Origin: Kluyvera intermedia
Lineage (GTDB): Bacteria > Pseudomonadota > Gammaproteobacteria > Enterobacterales > Enterobacteriaceae
Length of the DNA stretch: 64,000 nucleotides
Assembly: GCF_034424175.1 (NCBI RefSeq)
Contig: NZ_CP139986.1
Span: 558,001-622,000, forward strand
Reading direction: 5' to 3'
Shown here: piece by piece, positions 62,706 to 64,000 of the stretch
Numbering within the stretch: the first letter of the stretch is position 1
Layout: each line of letters starts with the position of its first letter
Notes under the pieces: model-generated
What the model saw: the letters and a program-made list of their open reading frames with translations, nothing else
What the model was told of the DNA's origin: nothing
Databases searched by the model: none
Translations under genes and position numbers: made by a program

Positions 62706-62721
62706 GTCTGGAGAATTTATT

Positions 62722-63123
62722 ATGGCGAAAGAATTTGGTCGCCCACAGCGCGTGTCTCAGGAGATGCAGAAAGAAATTGCTATCATCCTGCAGCGCGAAA
62801 TTAAAGACCCACGTCTGGGCATGATGACCACTGTTTCCGGTGTCGAAATGTCTCGCGACCTGGCGTATGCCAAAGTATTCGTGACCTTCCTGAACGACAA
62901 AGATGAAGCAGCCGTTAAAGCTGGCATCAAAGCGCTGCAGGAAGCTTCTGGCTTCATCCGTTCGCTGCTGGGTAAAGCCATGCGCCTGCGTATCGTGCCG
63001 GAACTGACCTTCTTCTACGACAACTCGTTGGTTGAAGGGATGCGCATGTCCAACCTGGTCAGCAACGTGGTAAAACATGACGATGAACGTCGTGTGAACC
63101 CGGACGACAGCAAGGAGGACTGA
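62722..63123 (+). CDS. rbfA: 30S ribosome-binding factor RbfA
   Basis: RbfA (133 residues) is a KH-fold protein that binds 16S rRNA in late 30S assembly and is needed in the cold. It starts MAKEFGRPQRVSQEMQKEIA at 62722 with GGAG upstream. Its stop overlaps the truB ATG (TGATG). Confidence 0.97.
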   Translation: MAKEFGRPQRVSQEMQKEIAIILQREIKDPRLGMMTTVSGVEMSRDLAYAKVFVTFLNDKDEAAVKAGIKALQEASGFIRSLLGKAMRLRIVPELTFFYDNSLVEGMRMSNLVSNVVKHDDERRVNPDDSKED

Positions 63124-64000
63124 TGAGTCGTCCTCGTCGTCGCGGCCGTGATATCCACGGCGTATTGTTGTTGGATAAACCGCTTGGCGCCTCTAGCAAT
63201 GATGTGCTGCAGAAGGTTAAGCGTATTTTTAACGCTAACCGTGCCGGGCACACGGGTGCGCTGGATCCGCTGGCTACCGGCATGCTGCCGATTTGCCTCG
63301 GGGAAGCCACCAAGTTTTCCCAGTACCTGCTGGACTCCGACAAACGTTATCGGGTGGTTGCGCGCTTAGGGCAGCGTACCGATACTTCGGATGCCGAAGG
63401 GCAGATCGTGGAAGAGCGTCCGGTTAACGTCAGTGAGTCCCAACTGGCGGATGCGCTTGAAAGTTTCCGTGGTGACACCCAACAGGTGCCATCCATGTAC
63501 TCTGCGCTGAAATACCAGGGGAAAAAGCTCTACGAATACGCACGTCAGGGAATTGAAGTTCCGCGTGAAGCGCGCCCGATTACCGTTTACGAGCTGCTGT
63601 TTATTCGCCACGAAGGTAACGAGGTTGAGCTGGAAATTCACTGCTCTAAAGGCACCTATATTCGTACCATCATTGACGATCTTGGTGAGAAGCTTGGTTG
63701 TGGCGCGCACGTGATTTTCCTGCGCCGCCTGGCAGTCAGCAAATACCCGGTTGAACGAATGGTGACGCTGGAGCATCTGCATGAGCTGGTTGAACAAGCT
63801 GAACAGCAGGGCATCCCGGCGGCGGAGCTGCTTGACCCATTATTGATGCCGATGGACAGTCCTGCGTCGGACTATCCGATAGTCAATATTCCCCTTACCT
63901 CGTCGGTTTACTTTAAAAACGGTAACCCCGTACGTACCACCGGTGCGCCGCTGGACGGGCTGGTTCGAGTCACTGAAGGCGATGAAGGGAAATTTCTTGG
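63123..64000 (+). CDS. truB: tRNA pseudouridine-55 synthase, partial
   Basis: TruB makes pseudouridine 55 in the T-loop of tRNAs and acts as a tRNA chaperone. The first 292 codons are here; the E. coli protein has 314 residues, so the end lies just outside. The catalytic Asp48 is in GHTGALDPLATG. Further blocks are SALKYQGKKLYEYARQG and SKGTYIRTIIDDLG; the C-terminal PUA domain starts near residue 250. It is translationally coupled to rbfA. Confidence 0.97.
   Translation, partial: MSRPRRRGRDIHGVLLLDKPLGASSNDVLQKVKRIFNANRAGHTGALDPLATGMLPICLGEATKFSQYLLDSDKRYRVVARLGQRTDTSDAEGQIVEERPVNVSESQLADALESFRGDTQQVPSMYSALKYQGKKLYEYARQGIEVPREARPITVYELLFIRHEGNEVELEIHCSKGTYIRTIIDDLGEKLGCGAHVIFLRRLAVSKYPVERMVTLEHLHELVEQAEQQGIPAAELLDPLLMPMDSPASDYPIVNIPLTSSVYFKNGNPVRTTGAPLDGLVRVTEGDEGKFL

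Overview
This window is a stretch of enterobacterial core chromosome running from the end of tldD to most of truB. Nearly every protein can be placed against Escherichia coli K-12, often with the same length and the same catalytic residue numbers, but with steady amino-acid divergence. Gene order, REP-type repeats, paired yhcN genes and the leuU-argG-metY arrangement point to Enterobacteriaceae near Citrobacter/Salmonella/Escherichia. A Citrobacter-like organism is my best guess; it is inferred from memory, not from a search.

Layout. 1-8.4 kb: end of tldD, a yagU-type membrane protein, the aaeR/aaeXAB efflux locus, an aldehyde dehydrogenase with barstar-like yhcO, and two yhcN paralogues. 8.4-13.4 kb: argR, mdh, the periplasmic proteases degS and degQ, and zapG. 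13.6-17.3 kb: zapE, rplM-rpsI, sspA-sspB. 17.4-24.6 kb: a lone PDDEXK protein yhcG and glutamate synthase gltBD. 25.2-29.8 kb: yhcC, arcB with the antisense-ended sRNA arcZ, and mtgA. 29.8-37.7 kb: the long minus-strand series yrbG-kdsD-kdsC-lptC-lptA-lptB-rpoN-hpf-ptsN-rapZ-npr. 37.9-42.7 kb: mlaFEDCB, ibaG, murA. 42.7-49.6 kb: sfsB, ispB, rplU-rpmA-yhbE-obgE, dacB, greA. 49.7-55.1 kb: yhbY, rlmE-ftsH, folP-glmM. 55.3-64 kb: secG, tRNA-Leu, argG, tRNA-fMet, rimP-nusA-infB-rbfA-truB.

The genes share a few themes: building and maintaining the outer membrane (kdsD/kdsC/lptCAB for LPS, mlaFEDCB for phospholipid traffic, murA/mtgA/dacB for murein, degS/degQ for envelope quality control); ribosome and transcription machinery (rplM, rpsI, rplU, rpmA, rimP, nusA, infB, rbfA, truB, obgE, greA, rlmE, hpf); and nitrogen/arginine/redox control (gltBD, argR, argG, rpoN, ptsN-npr-rapZ, arcB-arcZ).

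Differences from the E. coli layout as I remember it are: yagU beside tldD; an aldehyde dehydrogenase between aaeB and yhcO; no nan sialate operon between sspB and gltD; no elbB and no yrbL around mtgA although arcZ survives; and duplicated yhcN. I see no prophage, transposon, CRISPR array or defence island, and no convincing wholly new system. The most interesting non-genic signal is a direct repeat of the 3' end of tRNA-Leu on either side of argG.
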